Assembly (NCBI RefSeq): GCF_032854445.1
Contig: NC_088296.1
Span: forward strand, 21,629,853-21,693,852
Direction of reading: 5' to 3'
DNA: 64,000 nucleotides
DNA from: Liolophura sinensis
Taxonomy: Eukaryota > Mollusca > Polyplacophora > Chitonida > Chitonidae
Below, piece after piece: positions 12,140-22,894 of this stretch (position 1 is its first letter; the number at the start of each line of letters is the position of its first letter). The translations under genes were made by a program, and so were the position numbers. The notes beneath the pieces were generated by a model. That model was not told where the DNA came from, made no database searches, and saw only the letters and a list, made by a program, of their open reading frames with translations.

Positions 12140-12300
12140 TAGTATAATTAGAGACATACAGCATAGAGAGTAAAGTCAGAGCAGCGACGACAGCGTGACG
12201 ACAGATGTAATTAACGAAATATGGCCCTCTGTCAATTTACCTCATTTAGGCTTTTTATCCTAACTGTTCGTGTAAATGCCTAAATAGTAGCACATTGCAC
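12140..12300 (-). repeat. Dispersed repeat R1, truncated copy
   Basis: Minus-strand R1 copy, recognised by the AGAGTAAAGTCAGAGCAGCG, GTCAATTTACCTCA and ATAAATAGT-type blocks that match 39785-40080 and 47160-47345. It lies about 640 bases from exon 2 of the MFS gene. Confidence 0.5.
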
Positions 12301-12937
12301 GATCACTAACACCATCTCATCAGTAGCATGGGGTAACAAAAAACACAGTTTTGTTCATTCCATTGTATTAGAAAATCCTGCATTAAGATTCTCAAAATGG
12401 TGGGTTGTCATCACAATGATCGAACAATAACATTTGCCTTAAGACATACTTCATGTAAAATAGCGTACCCACGAATGGCTGACATTTACATTTTCCTGAC
12501 AATGAAAGGGGTAACATTTTGCGTAAGTTTCATATCACAAGAATGACTCTTATTGGAAAAGTGCTCCACAATTGCGTAATAAATGTAATAACTTGTGTAA
12601 ATCCACAAATAGGGGTAACTATAACACCATAGTTGAGGAGGGGGAAAACGACTTTAGAAACTATGAAAGACATTCAAATCTGATATGGCTGAAACATTGG
12701 CGATGTGGAGTTAAACTATAATCATTCATTCAAATCAGTCTTGACTCGAAAAAAATGGCAACTAAAATATATTAAGCACCAAAGTCGATAATGATAAAAT
12801 ATCTAACTTAGCTTGAATAGCAATTTTTTTAATGAGTATTTCTCGTAAAGAGGGGAAACAGTATCAGATGCATTTGCGACAAAAATACAGAAAGTTAGAA
12901 ATTAACAAATGTGCAAAAGCAATTCATAGATACTTAC
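12301..12937. other. MFS intron 2 next to the exon 2 donor
   Basis: No gene is visible. About 12680-12735 is a copy of the LINE 3' terminal block (GATATGGCTGAAACATTGGC then GATGTGGAGTTAA and a CATTCATTC tail), a short 5'-truncated LINE or LINE-mobilised SINE tail. Confidence 0.45.
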
Positions 12938-13144
12938 ACATGACCAGCTGTATCAGATATACCCACACTGGTCTGGAGTGCATAAATTCGCTGTGTAGAG
13001 CGGCGAGGCCAAATAGTGCCATCGGAACAGGTAGACCGATCCAGGTAACAACAAATGTTGTAATGTAGCCAAATGTTGAAGTGAGAAGAATTTCTATAAA
13101 CGACAGGCCAAACCCTGCGCAACTCATTGAGGCTACAATTTCAA
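12938..13144 (-). CDS. MFS transporter gene A, exon 2
   Basis: This 207-bp internal exon on the minus strand has a good acceptor (TTTTCTGTTTGCAG) and a donor GTAAGT at 12932-12937. It begins with two bases that complete the codon left by exon 1 (G + TT gives Val) and ends with one base (T) that exon 3 completes (TCC, Ser). It encodes two membrane helices (a block with FGYITTFVVTWIGL and a VWVYLIQLVM segment) plus a short loop with SEFMHSRP. The phase-1/phase-1 pattern is what lets either first exon be joined. A decayed paralogue of this exon is at 45417-45611. The longer open frame beyond the splice sites is intron. Confidence 0.8.
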
Positions 13145-13639
13145 CTGCAAACAGAAAAGAAACCATATAGCAGAAAGTAATTCCGCTTTATTTCAAACTA
13201 TTCGATTAAAAGCCTACATTGGGCTGTGGAGTTCACCGCGGAGTGATTCTCACCAGTCTGAAAAAATCACGATAGTAGAACATTGATGATCTACTTCTCA
13301 ATTCCCTTCTGTTAGTTCGCGTGAAACTTTCACTTTTGTGGCATGTCATGTCTATGTTTATGCCAATGTGTAGAAACTCCAAACACTGAGTACATCATTA
13401 AATGTTCCACCTATATCGCAGAGGCTGTGAGTTCGGTATATTTTAGTGCATTTTGTGTTCCAGTTGATGCCAATAATCCTCACATGTAAAACATTGTAAA
13501 AGAAGAGGTCCAGCGCTGACAAAATTAGAATCCACGACTTCTTGCATGCTAAATTTTGGAAGCTCGGAGATGTGATATGTAGTAACTATATTTAAGTCTC
13601 CGTGTTGAACAGTGTTACGAACTCTGTCTTTAGGCATTG
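13145..13639. other. MFS gene A intron 1, no gene seen
   Basis: The exon 2 polypyrimidine tract is at 13145-13165. The rest shows no coding similarity. A minus-strand open frame at 13443-13724 is not recognisable and partly overlaps the LTR that follows. Confidence 0.4.
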
Positions 13640-14238
13640 TATTATATTTTGCTATTTCTTCCGGAGTGGTTGTCTGACCTACATTTTCCCATTTGTTTAC
13701 GTTGTAGCCTGCAATGTAATTCAATCCAAAGTTCTCAAGGCTTCGGTGTTCATGAGTTTAGTGTCATTGTACAAAGCGTATACATTGTGGAAATATGTAT
13801 CGATGGTGTAAACATGTTTACAATCAAGCCATCCAGAATCTTCAGTTACGTTAGTCAATAAATATGAGCGACGAAGTTGTGAAGCTGGCAGTCATTCATT
13901 CAAACCCATCTGAGAGCAGTCATATTAACTGTCATTCACTGTGAGGGATTTTGCTAGATTTGGAGATATCGGCTTTCACATTCGACCTTCGTGATTTATA
14001 CTCCAATTTCTGTGCGCAGCACTGGAAGCCAGGATATTCCATCCGGATGTGGACGCTGTAAGATAGTACGTATTTGTATTGTTTTGTATATTATTGTCAG
14101 TTGTGTTATTTGTCTATTTTGTTCAAATATATGTATTGAGCTTATCCAAGCGCCTTCGTGTCTCCGGTGTAAGGCCTATCGCTGACCTAAGAGTGAAACA
14201 GTTGTTTCTCATCTTTATCCAATAATAGCACTCTTACA
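13640..14238 (+). repeat. 5' LTR of the degenerate gypsy element
   Basis: It is aligned by eye with 38770-39540 and 60030-60850 (arms of the large inverted repeat) and with 16318-16810. Shared blocks are TGTAATTCAATCCAA, AAACATGTTTAC-ATCAA and GTCATTCATTCAA, then a GGATTTTGCT-G-TTTGGA block. An internal segment present in the other LTRs is deleted near 14023. It ends in CTTACA just before the primer-binding site. The left edge is uncertain. Confidence 0.5.
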
Positions 14239-14241
14239 TAC

Positions 14242-14258
14242 TGGGAGCTTGTGCGTGA
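14242..14258 (+). promoter_or_regulatory. Primer-binding site, decayed, tRNA-Pro-like
   Basis: TGGGAGCTTGTGCGTGA starts three bases after the LTR end, the same spacing as the better preserved site at 51479-51495 (TGGGGGCTTGTCCGGGA). The match to that site is 14 of 17 bases. It supports the 5' LTR boundary. Confidence 0.5.
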
Positions 14259-16317
14259 ACTAAAACCCGCTTGTGCTAGATTGTAGCACGTTAATTGTCA
14301 ACTTCTTTAGCGGTGTTTTATTACTGTTTTGGATGAGACAGAGATTCACATTTTGTAGAACTAGTTATATAGTTTCTTTGTACACTATATTGTGTCATTA
14401 TGGTCGTGAATTTAATGCAGATTCATTCCTTGATAGTGAGGATTTGTTTAATAAGGTGTCTGAGTTAAGAAATGCAGATTTATGGAAAATATCTGACAAG
14501 TTGGAATTAAACTTAAACCAGAGTCCTAGAAAAAGTAAAATGGTGGATGCTTTTAGCAAACATTTGAACTTAGGTAATACTTTAACCATTACTGGCCAAA
14601 GTGGGGATATTGAGTTGAATTAGCTTCGGTTAGAGATGGAAAGGTTGAAGTTAGAAAGGGAAGAAAGAGGAAGAGCAAAAACAGAAAGAGAAGAAAGAGA
14701 GTTTAAGTTAGAGAAGTTGAAGCTAGAACAGGGTTTCAAACTGGAGGAACTTTAGGTTAAAAGATAGAAACATTCGATTAGTGCCCAAATTTGATGACAG
14801 GGATGTGGAAAGGTTTTTTTTTTCTGTCCTTTGAGAAAGTGGCTGTTAGCTTGGATTGGATTGGATCAAAAGGTATCGAACAATGTTACTGCAAAATACA
14901 TTTGAAGGTTAAGTTGCTTTGTCGGTAGATTGGTCTTCAGATTACAACACAATTAATGCAGCGATTTTGTCGGCTTATGAGCTTGTGCCGGAGGCCTGTA
15001 GACAGAAGTTCTGGTAAACTTAGATCATTCTTTTGAAGATTTAAGGAAGGAAATTATATAAGGAGGAATTCAAGAACATTGTTCCTAATGAGGACAAGGT
15101 TTGTTTGTGTGAGCAGAAGGTCAAATAGGTTGAGACTGCAACCAGTTTGGCTGATGAATAGGAGTTATTTATTACACTCATCGGTAAAAATTTCGGCCTA
15201 AATTTCTTCAGAAGTGAAATTCTGACAAGAAGCTTCAATTTTAGTACTGACAAAGAGAAGCATATGTTACTTGCTTCTAGCATAATGTGAGTTTTCCTTC
15301 TGATCTTCCTTAAGATCTTTCAGTTCAAACCTCAAAATGTAAGGTCACCTTCTTGTCGCTAATATAAAACAATAGGACACCTACAATCGGGGTGCCCATT
15401 ATTGAAAATGAAAGGGGAGCGAAAGTCAGTAACTTTCGTTAACTCTAGTTGTAAACTAATGAGGCCACGAATAGCGATAGGTAGTGTTGGTTCTATCGTT
15501 AAACCACCAGTTAAGGAGGTAGGGCAGATTCCATTGACAAACTGGGGCTTCATGTCTGATTGTGTGGTTAGTAGTAATGAGGTTACCTACCCTGTTCGCA
15601 TACTTAAGGGCTACTGGGGCCAGTCAATGTTTGATGTTGACAGATGTGATTCCTGGGTATTCTGATAAGGCCAACACTTATGTTTTTATCCGGGGAATTA
15701 ATGGAAATTTTATGTTTGTTCTATTACTGGAGATTACCCTTACTTCTGATTTGTTTTCTGGTTTAATAACTGCAGGGCTTGTTAGTACTTTGCAAGTAGA
15801 AGGTATTTACTTTTTGCAGAGTAATGACTTAGCAGAAGATAAAGTTAAGGCGTATTCTCATGTCTGTAATGCTCCATTTTGGACGGAAATACAGAGACCT
15901 ACAGGAGGAGTTTCCAGGTATTTTTCCTTCTTGCGTGGTTACCAGATCAAAGAAGAGGGCCAGGGAGAAAGGACACAGTTTTTCGATTACTTTTGGGGCT
16001 TCAGCGGGTAATATTGATTTGTCGAAAGCGTTCTTTAATAATATTGATGGTGTAGAGGGTCGCCAGGAGTTAAACAGATCTGATGTGGTTAAACAATGAG
16101 TCAGATCCCGAATTTAGAGAATTAAGTCTGCTCTGGTAGAAAAACAGAAAGTGAAATCACTCGCCAGTTTTACTGGCCTGAGATTCACAAGGATGTGGTT
16201 AATTTCTGTAAGACATGTCACATCTGTCAGCTGGTAGGAAACTCCAGCATAGTGTAACACCTGCACCAATATTTCCTGCTTTTGATGAACGTATTAGCAA
16301 GGTACTAATTGAAGGAT

Positions 16318-16810
16318 TTTTCTGGGTTTGGAAATATCGGCTTCCACGCCATTCGACACTCGTCATTTATACTCCATTTTCTGTTCGCAATACTTTGTGA
16401 GCTCGAGTTTCTCCACTTACTATTGTTTGGATACGTTTTTTGGGTCTTGTATTGCTCATTGTCCCCGTGTGCCATTAGATACATTTTATCCTAGTTTACC
16501 CTTAAAGTGACTTTGTGTGTATTTCCGAAGAGTGAAACATACGTGGAGTTCTCGGCATCACGGGCGTACCGTCAACCTGACCGCCCTAAGAAGTTACACA
16601 TTCACAGGCAGTTGGAGAATAAAACGCTTATTGGACTGTCATCATTAGTTTGGGGAATTCATCTCAACTGTGGATTCTATATTTACGCGGACTGACCCGC
16701 CTTTGGAAGCCGGAACATTCCATCCCGGACGCTGTAAGATTATATATATATATATATTTGTAATGATATATATTGTTTTGTATATTATTGTCAGTTGTTT
16801 TGTTTTTCTC
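16318..16810 (+). repeat. 3' LTR fragment of the degenerate gypsy element
   Basis: Matches 39080-39540 in the left arm of the inverted repeat almost continuously: the GGATTTTTCTGGGTTTGGAA start, GTGTATTTCCGAAGAG, TTACACATTCACAGGCAGTTGG, then GTGGATTCTATATTTAC and the AT-dinucleotide run before 16770. The front third of the LTR is missing and the end is cut by a SINE fragment at 16815. Confidence 0.55.
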
Positions 16811-16814
16811 CCGA

Positions 16815-16930
16815 AGCGTCATGACCAAGGAGCGTCTCACCAATGCGGTCCCTGTGAGTTCAATTCCAGCTCATACTGGCTTCCCCTCCGGCCGTACGTG
16901 GGAAGGTCCTACAGTAGTGAGATCTGCTTA
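16815..16930 (+). mobile_element. tRNA-derived SINE fragment, plus orientation
   Basis: Contains the reverse complement of the central part of the SINE at 24943-25211: CGTCATGACCAAGGAGCGTC, then CACCAATGCGGTCCCTGTGA and the B box GAGTTCAATTCC, then GGCCGTACGTGGGAAGG. Head and tail are both missing. Confidence 0.6.
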
Positions 16931-17017
16931 CTACACTAGATTAGTCATTTCTTTTCCCCTTTGCATTGTTTTGATGTGAATGTATATTAAATGAGAACAT
17001 AGCACTTTGATTACTTG

Positions 17018-17215
17018 TGTACCACGCCGTACTTAGGAATATTTCACTTATATTATGGCAGCCAGCATTATAGTTGGAGGGAAACAGACAAAAAAGACAG
17101 CATGAGCTGCACTTGAACTCACAACGATAGCATTGGTTTTAGGTTTCTGGGCCGTAACACTGTGCTGTCCTACTAACCACTTGGCTATGGAGGTCGCAAC
17201 TGACGTTTAACAAAT
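17018..17215 (-). mobile_element. Old tRNA-derived SINE, minus orientation
   Basis: Diverged but nearly whole copy of the SINE at 24943-25211: the tail motif GCCGTACTTAGGAATATTTC at the left, ATTATAGTTGGAGGGAAAC in the middle, and the tRNA-like part (B box complement in TTGAACTCACA, A box complement in CTAACCACTTGGC) at the right. Confidence 0.6.
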
Positions 17216-17479
17216 TTCACCCAACGCTGCTACATTTTTTTCCTAGTTGAGCCATGATCCTACTCTCCCTTTTTCACCAGTAGTGCGTGTGACGGTTGGC
17301 GAGCTTCCAAACTATTGTCCCAGCCCTGGATTTGATCTCCAGGCTGCACGCATTTGTATTGCATTTAACGATTGTAAGAATGTGCAGTAGGCCCCACGAG
17401 CACCGCTCACCATTTAACAATTTTTCTCTAACATTAATGTATTTTCCTTGTTGGGCCATGATCCCAACCTGCTTTTTCA

Positions 17480-17660
17480 CAGGTAATGCGTGCCCCACGA
17501 GCACCGCCCACCATTTACTCTCACTATGCTTACAGACCTCAGAAGAGCTTAGGTTTTTTACAGGCCCCTAGTACAAGGGCTGGATTTGAACCCTTACCCC
17601 GTGTATGCCAGCAGACAAAAGTAGTGCCCCTCACACAGCCCCTTGCATGTTTAAAATGCG
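17480..17660 (-). repeat. tRNA-like repeat (B-box-bearing), copy 1
   Basis: The minus strand contains GGGTTCAAATCCAGCCC, a good pol III B box, in a ~180-bp block that recurs at 22215-22400. A second, diverged relative (GATTTGATCTCCAGG) sits at about 17320-17350. It is probably a SINE of a third family. I could not delimit its head or tail. Confidence 0.45.
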
Positions 17661-18164
17661 TTGGTTTGGGCTTTCAGCACAGTCATAATGCATCATTAAT
17701 TTAAAAGGAGCAAATATCAACAAAGACGTCTAATATTTGACGACATTAGAGTTACAAGCTTCCCTAGTTTAACTAGTCTAATCTGAAGTTGAAAATTACT
17801 TAAAGGTCTCTAAAAACTCATTTCGTCCATATGTAAGTCGCAGCTGGTATGAATCACATTTTCGTTTCTCCAGTCAATATCCATATAACATAACATTATC
17901 GGTGGGCATACGACATTTGATCGGATACATTGGTTTTATTTTATTTTTATTCGTTCATTTTTTTTTATTTGAACTAAATCAAACCAAACGAACCACTTTA
18001 AAAATCATTTCAACTTGTATCCTTGGCTAGGCACTTTACTTAACTACACCTGATCCAAACATTTATAGTCGACCAAATTCGAGGTGGATATTCACAAGGG
18101 AAATTAAGAATCCTTTTAAAACCCTTTCAATATTCTGCTTCATAAAGGCTTTTTCTTCACAAAC

Positions 18165-18475
18165 TAATCTTCCGTGTTCCTTGATGATACACGTTGTCGT
18201 CACGACGTTATCGAAAATCCCTTATTCTTTATCACGATACTGTCTACAATCCCTTATTATTTGATAATACACATTCTCATCACGATATTATCTAGAATCC
18301 CGTCATTATTTGATGACACAAATATCATCACGACATTATCCAAAATCCCGCATTCCTTGATGATACAAATCCTCGTCACGATAATATCGAGAATCCATTA
18401 TTTTATGATACACATTCTTGTGCCCTTATTCTTTGATGACACACATTTTCATCACAGCATTACCGGGAATTATAT
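18165..18475 (+). repeat. ~47-bp tandem repeat (minisatellite), copy 1
   Basis: Imperfect units contain TTGATGATACA, an ATTCTCATCACGA block and TTATCGAGAATCCC, about 47 bp apart, with one shortened unit. The paired array at 22895-23300 has a partly different set of units. The open frame running through it is an artefact of the repeat. Confidence 0.65.
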
Positions 18476-18544
18476 TGTACTTTAATGACGCACACAATAC
18501 GCATCTGGAATCACATTATTCCGTGATACTGATCTGAATCATTC

Positions 18545-18790
18545 CGAGGTCTAATAGTTAGTGTCCCTCTCCTAGGCAGAAGACCTGAGATCAAACGCAG
18601 GTCAAATTAAGGGCTTTGTAAATTGCTGTTCTTACCACCGTGCTTGGCGCCTACTACAGAGTGCTTAGAGCATTAAAACAGGACTGGTTGACCCGATGTC
18701 AATATATTGTGGCTGGGTACGGTATCAGGTGTAGAGTCTCTGGAATGATATTTTAGTGGCGACAGCACTGTGGCGGCTCTAGCATAAGAA
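18545..18790 (+). mobile_element. SINE-2 (tRNA-derived), copy 1
   Basis: The head resembles a tRNA: GGTCTAATAGTTAGTGTC (A box) followed by GAGATCAAACGCAGG (B box position), then a body with CACCGTGCTTGGCGCCTACT and AGAGTGCTTAGAGCA. Copies are at 23365-23600, 40645-40842 and, inverted, 58838-59015. Confidence 0.55.
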
Positions 18791-19016
18791 GACAGGTTAC
18801 ATGTAACACCGATAATGATTCCTTGTCATGTGATTGAGAAGTTGTTAAGTGTAACGTAAAATCCCAAGCATACATGCATGCTTACTGTGACAATGCGGAG
18901 GGTTGTACACCTTTCAGCCATGGGTGTGTTAAAGTCAGCAAGGCAGAGTATGTCACATGCACTGGTTAAAATCAAAAATGAGAAATGTGTACCGCTAAAA
19001 AAACACACAGTCTTAC

Positions 19017-19152
19017 CTTGAGTTTGGGTAAAGTTGAACGTGTCTTTTAGTGGAACCGCATAAACGTTGAAGGCCAAATCTATCCCACTTATCACAGCAC
19101 AGAAAAATCCCAGGATTACGCGGAGTCCAAGCAGAAACATCTGTCTCTCCAT
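19017..19152 (-). CDS. MFS transporter gene A, first coding exon 1a
   Basis: This 136-bp exon encodes the N-terminus and first membrane helix (MERQMFLLG start, then GFFCAVISGIDLAFNVYAV and a KDTFNFTQTQ loop). The donor is GTAAGA at 19011-19016, phase 1, matching exon 2. I chose the ATG at 19152 because it aligns with the ATG at 23960 in exon 1b; the open frame extends 13 codons further upstream to another ATG. The helix pattern G...D..FNVY..PL....NF resembles helix 1 of monocarboxylate/nodulin-like transporters. Exon 1b differs at only a few residues (for example NKQA for ERQM), so the two exons are alternative or one is redundant. Confidence 0.75.
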
Positions 19153-20584
19153 CAGGATCGTGGGGTAAGGATACGAAAACTTTTTCAACAATGCTCTTTT
19201 GTCCTCCTAAATGTGCATACAATATATCCGTTGTTTTTTAATTACCTTTAGCAGAAAGTGTTAACCTAATTAAAGATGTAGATCGGCCCTTATCTCTTGA
19301 CCGATCAATTTTGTCACGTCTATGCGTGATGATGAATGTGTCTATACATTGACCTACAAGTATAATATGCTTTTAAGACTGTATGTTTAAAAGAAACTTG
19401 TATGTCGACACGCTTGGTTTGCGTGGTCATTTACGACTATTTCGACACGCTTGGTTTGCGTGGTCATTTGCGACCATATTCACCCCATGAGAAGCCTTTG
19501 CGTATTTACACATGAAACGGCAGCTTCTCGCATACAGATAGGTACCGACTTGCACGAAAGACTTACAGTAAACAACAAAAGACGTGGAGAAAATACGCAG
19601 CGGTTAGCGCCTGAGGTCAAACGATGACCGCACTCGGCATCTATGCGAGACTGATAGCAGGCGTATTCGGCTTATGCACGCCTGCGCCGTGGAACATCAG
19701 ATAGCAGCAAGCATATACTAACAGTGAGATATGGCATGATGTTTTAGACTGAACTGTTGAATGCCTCCTACAGGCGCAGCGGAACGTTCTTATGAGACAT
19801 CAAACTGGTGGACCAGAGAAACGAGGGGCTAATCATCACGTGGAAAATGTCACGTGTTTTTTTCCCTCATGTTAGGCCCGTTTGACCCCTCCATTGTGTA
19901 CCCTGGTGTCAACTGTACCGTTTGTACGTGTTTCTTTCTTTTTTATCTTCGGGAAATTTCAGTCCGAATTAAACGGATATTGCAATATTTGTAATATGTA
20001 TTACATATTACAATATTTGATATTGTAATATGTAATAAACCTATAAATAAGAGATATAAAAAAATTATGATATATTGCCGGTACTAACACCTTTTATCTT
20101 AAACGGATAAAGCACATACTTCCGTTTGTCAAAGAAAAAGCGATTGTTCGCAGTATTGATTTGGTTAAGAGGAGACACTGTTTTATCACTTATACTTCTC
20201 TCATCACCGGTAGACTGAGATTGCGATGGTCCACATGCGTCAAAACCTGTATTTCCGCAGAAAGATGGGTGCATGTCAATTCCACACATAGTGCTCGGGT
20301 TTCATCAGCGCAGCAGAAGTTTTTAATCGGTTTCGGGATATTTTTATTCACAGGAGTTGTAGTAATGAATTTGGGCGAGTTTGGAACACAAGAAGTTACA
20401 GCCCAATTTTAAAGCCTTTTTCGGTTAAAACTTTTGATTCAAGCTTCACTACTCATCTCGTATATCATATGTGATATGCAGTAAGAAACGATGCGTCTTT
20501 TTAACAATCACATAAAGCAATAAAAGCTACAAGACGCGAACACAAGTTCTCTAATCATATAAAATAGGCTTCCAATTACACATT

Positions 20585-20633
20585 GTACGGCGTAAAACAC
20601 CAATCAAATAAATAAATAAATAAATAAATAAAT
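20585..20633 (+). mobile_element. SINE tail insertion with 13-bp target duplication
   Basis: Only the last ~49 bases of the SINE (GTACGGCGTAAAACACCAAT followed by (AAAT)n) are inserted, flanked by perfect direct repeats CCAATTACACATT at 20572-20584 and 20634-20646. This is a severely 5'-truncated but clearly target-primed insertion. Confidence 0.85.
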
Positions 20634-20996
20634 CCAATTACACATTCGTGCACCAACTATTTATTTAAGGAAATTTAAGATAAAACAATTTCGAAAACAA
20701 CTTTCAAAGTAGATCATAAATCGACTAAACAGGTATATAATGCAAATAGATATATCGGATTTATATACGGAGAAGCAATCAACAGGTTTCATTAATGGTA
20801 GGTGAGCTAGATGTGAAGATGGAAAAAAAATTAAAATTACACATTACATGAAAGACATGGACCACGTGAAATTTTTGTCACGTGCTGAGTACTTCAGGAC
20901 TCTATGCCCTGATTTGCCAGTTTTGTGTCACTGGATTGTCACATTTAAGCCATTGCAAATATTCACCTATTCAATCTTAAAGGCATTGCGAAATCA

Positions 20997-21550
20997 GGTC
21001 AAGATTGACGTTAAACGAACGTAATGAAGCCGTTATATTTGCCGCATGATTAACGCAACAAAAGGTCACGGCGCTGATGCATAGTCACAGGAACACCACA
21101 GCCCGCTATATGCCAAAGAAATTTTTACGACGCGAGGCATCTTCTGGGCTGTGGAAATCCGCCGGTAAATACGCCTGCCCAAGGGTCGGTAGGTTCGTTT
21201 GACACACCTCAGAAACAGACATCAAACAGGCGTAGAAGCCGCTGGAGTCGTGCCAGACCGCCGTCGGGTAAACACACAATCCGTAAGAATTGTCTGCGGA
21301 AAATCGTACAACGACACGTCCGTCTTTGACACAACAGTAAGCAAGCTAGATTGCAATACGTAGACAATACGTTTGACGCCCTGTAGACTGGTGGCCAAAT
21401 GTGCTTTTTACGGAGAAATCACGTTTCCACTTTTCCCATTCAGATGGGCGTCAAGGCTTGTATCGTAGTGGGCGTCAGCGCTACTTTCACACCTGTGTTG
21501 TCGATAGAAACCATTTAGGCGAGGGGTCAGGGGTGATAAGAGGATGTTCC
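20997..21550 (+). pseudogene. Tc1/mariner-like transposase remnant, copy C
   Basis: This is a frameshifted relative of 42752-43305. The HTH-region start (GACGTTAAACGAACG, compare TLNER), the GGAAATCCGCCGGT region and the block GGCCAAATGTGCTTTTTACG with GGAGAAATCACGTTTCC (the W-N-V-FT-ESRF region of Tc1 transposases) are all recognisable. It has no continuous frame. Confidence 0.5.
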
Positions 21551-21560
21551 CCATGCTATC

Positions 21561-21962
21561 CCACATAGAGCACCCACAAATTAGTGTGACGTGGTTAAGA
21601 TAGATTAAACCGTGTTTCCACAAAAGCGAAATCCATGGTGATCAGAAGCAAAAGACTGTGAAATGAGTTTGTCAAACAGTACGCCATACGGCTGACATGT
21701 GAAACATGTAGACACAGACATTGTGGTGGGAATCTAAATGGAGTCAACAATTCCCATGGAATCTTTTTGGAGGTGACATTATTGAGAAGGATGTGCGCAG
21801 CCCAAAAAATGTTATGTGGTAAAAGAGCGATTGAAAATGTCTCCGAGCGGCAGATTTCTTTCGATGACTCCTTAAAACCTTTAAGCATCAGACTCCATTA
21901 AGCAATATAACAGACACAACCTTTTCGTTCAGGAAGAAAATTATGAAGTATCTTTGACAGGT
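21561..21962. other. No gene seen
   Basis: The region between the inverted-repeat-unit copy and the duplicated block starting at 21963. A minus-strand open frame of 97 codons at 21595-21888 has no features I recognise. Confidence 0.35.
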
Positions 21963-22126
21963 TCGGTAAAAATTTCGGCCTAAACTTCTTCAGAAGTGAA
22001 ATTCTGACAAGAAGCTTCAATTTTAGTACTGACAAAAAGAAGCATATGTTACTTGCTTCTAGCATAATGTGAGTTTTCCTTCTGATCTTCCTTAAGATCT
22101 TTCAGTTCATACCTCAAAATGTAAGG
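21963..22126. repeat. Repeat of 15180-15345
   Basis: Nearly identical ~165-bp block (for example GGTAAAAATTTCGGCCTAAA and AGCTTCAATTTTAGTACTGA), joined in this copy directly to the block that begins at 17392 in the other copy. Confidence 0.75.
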
Positions 22127-22894
22127 ACCCACGAGCACCGCCCACCATTTAACAAATTTTCTCTAACATTAATGCATTTTCCTTGTTGGGCCATGATCCC
22201 TCTTATGCTTTTTCACAGGTAATGCGTGCCCCACGAGCACCGCCCACCATTTACTCTCACTATGCTTACAGACCTCAGAAGAGCTTAGGTTTTTTACAGG
22301 CCCCTAGTACACGAGCTGGATTTGAACCCCTACCCCGTGTATGCCAGCAGACAAAAGCAGTGCCCCTCACAAAGCCCTTTGCATGTTTGAAATGCGTTGG
22401 TTTGGGCTTTCAGCACAGTCATATTGCATCATTAGTTTAAGAGAAGCAAATATCAACACAGACGATCTGACGACATTGGGAACCCCCACTTAGGAGCTTC
22501 AAGCTTCCCGAGTTTACCTAGTCCAATTTAAAGTTGGAAGTTACAAGCTAAAGTTGTAACTTTTACCTAAATGTCTGTAAAAACTAATAGCATCCTGGTA
22601 TCGATAAGATTTTCCTTTCTCCATTCAATATCCATACAATACAACATTATCGGTGGGCATACATTTCATCCTATACATTGGTTTAATTTAATTTTTATTC
22701 ATTCATTTATTTTGATTTGAACACTCTAAAAATCATTCGAACTGGTATCATTTGTTAGGTCGTTTACTTAACTACACTTGATCCAAATATTTATAGTCGA
22801 CCAAATTCGAGCTGGATATTTATAAGGGCAATTAAGACTCCTTTTAAAACGCTTTCAATATTCTCCTCCACGAACGCTTTTTTGTTACAAACTA

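Larger units (their letters stand above)
13640..16810 (+). mobile_element. Degenerate Gmr1-like Ty3/gypsy retrotransposon
   Basis: This fossil LTR element relates to the one at 51400-56316. In order it has a 5' LTR (13640-14238), a primer-binding site, gag (about 14400-14760, with a K/E/R-rich coiled region like that of the other element), a block around 14965-15005 matching the gag sequence LVPEAYRQKF, a protease remnant (about 15590-15670, ILRATGASQ-like with the catalytic Asp lost), a GND-LA-DKV block (15820-15850), the integrase zinc-binding region (16150-16245, FCKTCHICQ) and a 3' LTR (16318-16810). Protease running directly into integrase with no RT between fits the unusual order of the second element. 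Many stops and frameshifts are present. Confidence 0.7.
17392..19425. repeat. Segmental duplication carrying MFS first exon 1a
   Basis: This block is repeated at 22127-24204. Both hold, in the same order, a tRNA-like repeat with a CACGAGCACCGCCCACCATT start, an AT-rich stretch, a ~47-bp tandem repeat, a SINE (SINE-2) and an MFS first exon, then the sequence upstream of that exon (shared CGTCGACACGCTTGGTTT near the right end). In front, 15180-15345 is likewise repeated at 21963-22126, so the second copy lacks the 2 kb between 15346 and 17391 that includes the gypsy protease-integrase-3' LTR. Confidence 0.8.
19205..21560. repeat. Third partial copy of the inverted-repeat unit
   Basis: This stretch aligns with 40842-43305 in the left arm and, inverted, with about 56362-58800 in the right arm. 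Shared blocks include TATGTCGACACGCTTGGTTT, CCTGCGCCGTGGAACATCAG, CAGATAGCAGCAAGCATA, AGTAAGAAACGATG and the Tc1-like fragment at its right end. It is more diverged than the two arms are from each other. It lies directly upstream of MFS exon 1a, which suggests the arm unit was originally the 5' flank of an MFS gene. Confidence 0.7.

Noticed and set aside
13443-13724. A 93-codon minus-strand open frame next to MFS exon 2 as an additional exon
   Set aside because: No MFS-like helix pattern and no matching splice phase; it partly overlaps the LTR region.
18174-18485. Open frame with repeated FDDT/HIL motifs
   Set aside because: It is a translation of the ~47-bp tandem repeat, and the duplicate copy has a differently arranged frame.
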